The notes under the pieces are model-generated. The model ran no database searches, had not been told where the DNA came from, and saw only the letters and a program-made list of their open reading frames with translations. A stretch of 64,000 bases of DNA from Chloroflexota bacterium (GTDB taxonomy: Bacteria > Chloroflexota > UBA11872 > UBA12225), in NCBI GenBank assembly GCA_030447525.1, contig JAUJOR010000001.1, positions 62,001 to 126,000 on the forward strand. Reading direction: 5' to 3'. Positions within the stretch are counted from its first letter, which is position 1. Every line of letters starts with the position of its first letter. Shown here piece after piece: positions 62,495-64,000 of the stretch. The translations under genes and the position numbers were made by a program.

Positions 62495-63511
62495 TCAGGT
62501 TCGGCCCGCCAGGCGCGGCCGGAGCCAGAACCACCCCAGCAGCGTAGGGATGGCCGCCATGGCTACGGCGCCGGCGATGCGCCGCCCGGTCGGCTTACCC
62601 GACGGCTGCAGCGCCGGCTTGCCGGCGCCCTGCTCCTTCCAGCCCCCGCTCACCTCAGCGCCCTCAAGCAGGGGCGCGAACACGTTGCCCGGGGAGTGGG
62701 GAGCAGTTCCGGGGCGGAAGCCGTCCGCCTCTGTCTGTCTGGTCACCATCCAGTCGTAGAGGCGAGGGGCGATGGCGTGCATGGCGATCTGCATGCGTCC
62801 GCTCCTCCCGACGATCACCTCGCGCCGGGGCCGCTCGACGCAGGCGATGATCGTCCGGGCCACGTTCTCGGCGTCATACGTGGGGTTCAAGGGCTTGACC
62901 GGCCGTCCGGTGTAGTTGCCGGCGTGCTGCCAGAGGGGCGTGTCTATCGCCGACGGCATGACGTTGCAGACCTTGACGTTCAGGTCGCGCACTTCCTGGC
63001 GCAAGCTCTCGCTCCACCCCCGCACGGCGTGCTTGCTGGAGGCGTAGGCGCTCCAGTAGGGGGCCGCCACGAGGCCAAAGATGGAGATGTTATTGATCAG
63101 GATGCCCCCGCCCTGGCGCCGAAAGTAGGGCAGGACGGCGCGGGCGCCGTGGACGTAGCCGAACAGATTGGTGTCGATCAAGCGGCGGTAGGCCTCCAGG
63201 GGAGTATCTTCGAAGCGCCCCAGGATGGAGACGGCGGCGTTGTTGATCCACACGTCTATGCGTCCGAAGTGCTCAGCCGCCCGCCTGGCGAGATCCTCGA
63301 CGGCGCCGGCGTCGGTGACGTCCACCGGTACGGCGAGGGCCTGGCGTCCCAAGGACTGGCATACTCCGACCAGCTCCTGCAGAGGGGCCTCACGCCTGGC
63401 GGCGAGGACGACGTTGGCCCCCTGCCGCGCAGCCTCCAGGGCGGTGGCGCGGCCGATGCCGCTGGATGCCCCGGTGATAACCACGACCGAGTCCCGTAGC
63501 TTCTGGCTCAT
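62495..63511 (-). CDS. Short-chain dehydrogenase/reductase with C-terminal membrane helix
   Basis: ATG 63511 gives MSQKLRDSVVVITGASSGIG; 338 residues. Cofactor-binding TGASSGIG, WINNAAVSIL, catalytic Ser/Tyr/Lys in NNISIFGLVAAPYWSAYASS followed by K. Beyond the core, RLYDWMVTRQTEADGF and a Gly/Lys linker lead to a membrane helix near the end (IAGAVAMAAIPTLLGWFWL), suggesting attachment to the membrane and a lipid-like substrate. It is the first gene of a three-gene set that ends with the SDR at 60877. Confidence 0.88.
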   Translation of the reverse strand: MSQKLRDSVVVITGASSGIGRATALEAARQGANVVLAARREAPLQELVGVCQSLGRQALAVPVDVTDAGAVEDLARRAAEHFGRIDVWINNAAVSILGRFEDTPLEAYRRLIDTNLFGYVHGARAVLPYFRRQGGGILINNISIFGLVAAPYWSAYASSKHAVRGWSESLRQEVRDLNVKVCNVMPSAIDTPLWQHAGNYTGRPVKPLNPTYDAENVARTIIACVERPRREVIVGRSGRMQIAMHAIAPRLYDWMVTRQTEADGFRPGTAPHSPGNVFAPLLEGAEVSGGWKEQGAGKPALQPSGKPTGRRIAGAVAMAAIPTLLGWFWLRPRLAGRT

Positions 63512-64000
63512 CTCTCGTCTCGCTCCAGTAGCGTGGTACCAGTGCAGAGGTTGTAGGTTGGCGGCCCGGCAGCGACACGGCGCCGGCGTCAGGTCGTCGC
63601 TGTACGCCCCTACAGGCAAGACCCTTGCCACGGCCCGTCACCGGCGTGTCGTCGCCTGGGCGGTGATTCAGTAGCGGCTCCCATCCCTAGCCGGTCCCAT
63701 CGCTGGCCGGGCCGTTCTCGCCCGGGTCGGTCAGCGGTCGGCCTCTGCCTCCCGCTCGCTCCGGATCACCTTCGTGCACTTGCGACGCAGCTGGCCGTGG
63801 CCCTGGCACCATTCGGGGCGCAGCGGGCATGCTTCTTGCGCCGGCATCCCGCAGGCCTGGAGCTGCCGGCGAGGCAGCACCAGGGTGTGAGAAAGGGGCC
63901 GGATGAGCCAGGCGGAACGAGTACCAGCGAGTACCAGTATGAAGGGCATGACCGGAGATGCTAGGGCTGATCGCCCCTTTGCTGTGCTCGAGGGACAGGT
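63512..64000. other. Window end, no firm gene
   Basis: About 490 bases. Apart from one Cys-containing small frame (next entry) nothing can be supported. Confidence 0.35.
63731..63949 (-). CDS. Possible small Cys-containing protein, uncertain
   Basis: A 72-residue frame with LQACGMPAQEACPLRPEWCQ and a fourth Cys shortly after (RKC). Four Cys in ~25 residues could bind a metal. No convincing ribosome-binding site or family, so it may be a chance frame. Confidence 0.3.
   Translation of the reverse strand: MPFILVLAGTRSAWLIRPLSHTLVLPRRQLQACGMPAQEACPLRPEWCQGHGQLRRKCTKVIRSEREAEADR

Overview
The window is GC-rich bacterial chromosomal DNA with strong third-position G/C bias. No rRNA or tRNA was found. 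My best guess is a member of Chloroflexota (Thermomicrobia-like). This rests on impression only: a SelB-topA-hisS core neighbourhood, a TerY-type vWA/PP2C/kinase triad followed by a beta-helix protein, Gly/Ser/Asn-rich exported proteins and a DUF4388-type protein. A search with HisS and TopA would settle it.

Layout. 1-7220 is accessory DNA: a transposase tail, a DNA methyltransferase with a C-terminal nuclease-like domain, a membrane/laminin-G-like protein, a secreted malectin plus GH39-like glycosidase, and a decayed pseudogene broken by an 8-bp tandem duplication. 7318-12219 holds an amidohydrolase, a CcbP-like calcium-binding protein, a zinc-ribbon/DUF6398-like protein, a sugar isomerase-like TIM barrel and two half-size TauE/SafE permease genes. 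12580-18655 is a tightly packed signalling operon: vWA protein, PP2C phosphatase, protein kinase with zinc ribbon, beta-helix protein, then GlcD. 18744-28049 carries a glycosyltransferase/methyltransferase pair, a small membrane protein, selB, topA and hisS. A DUF4388-like gene after hisS has an IS1182-family element sitting in its stop codon.

31297-42716 is the most unusual part. An orphan LuxR-type regulator whose receiver has lost its phosphorylation residues lies upstream of six co-oriented genes for exported proteins. These are two tandem Gly/Ser/Asn-rich paralogues, a small secreted protein, a 1221-residue protein with five ~60-residue repeats and a C-terminal membrane anchor, an exported TPR protein, and a matrixin-like protein whose HExxH glutamate is glycine. 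I infer a surface structure or sheath locus of unknown function.

42839-52118 holds an M14-type carboxypeptidase, a PAS/GAF histidine kinase, a CheY-like regulator, a class A beta-lactamase-like hydrolase and an AAA+ ATPase, interrupted by several small mobile elements. One is a 111-bp MITE with a 10-bp target duplication. Another group is a stack of CTAG-bounded elements: a hairpin element, an IS701-family IS and a 70-bp element that recurs at 60732. 53748-63511 is a catabolic island: D-aminoacylase-like, Ldh2-type dehydrogenase, ThuA-like, enolase-superfamily dehydratase/racemase, Tm-1-like plus TIM-barrel pair, and two short-chain dehydrogenases.

Start sites were chosen from visible ribosome-binding sites and stop/start overlaps. 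Function calls rest on motif reading, not on searches.
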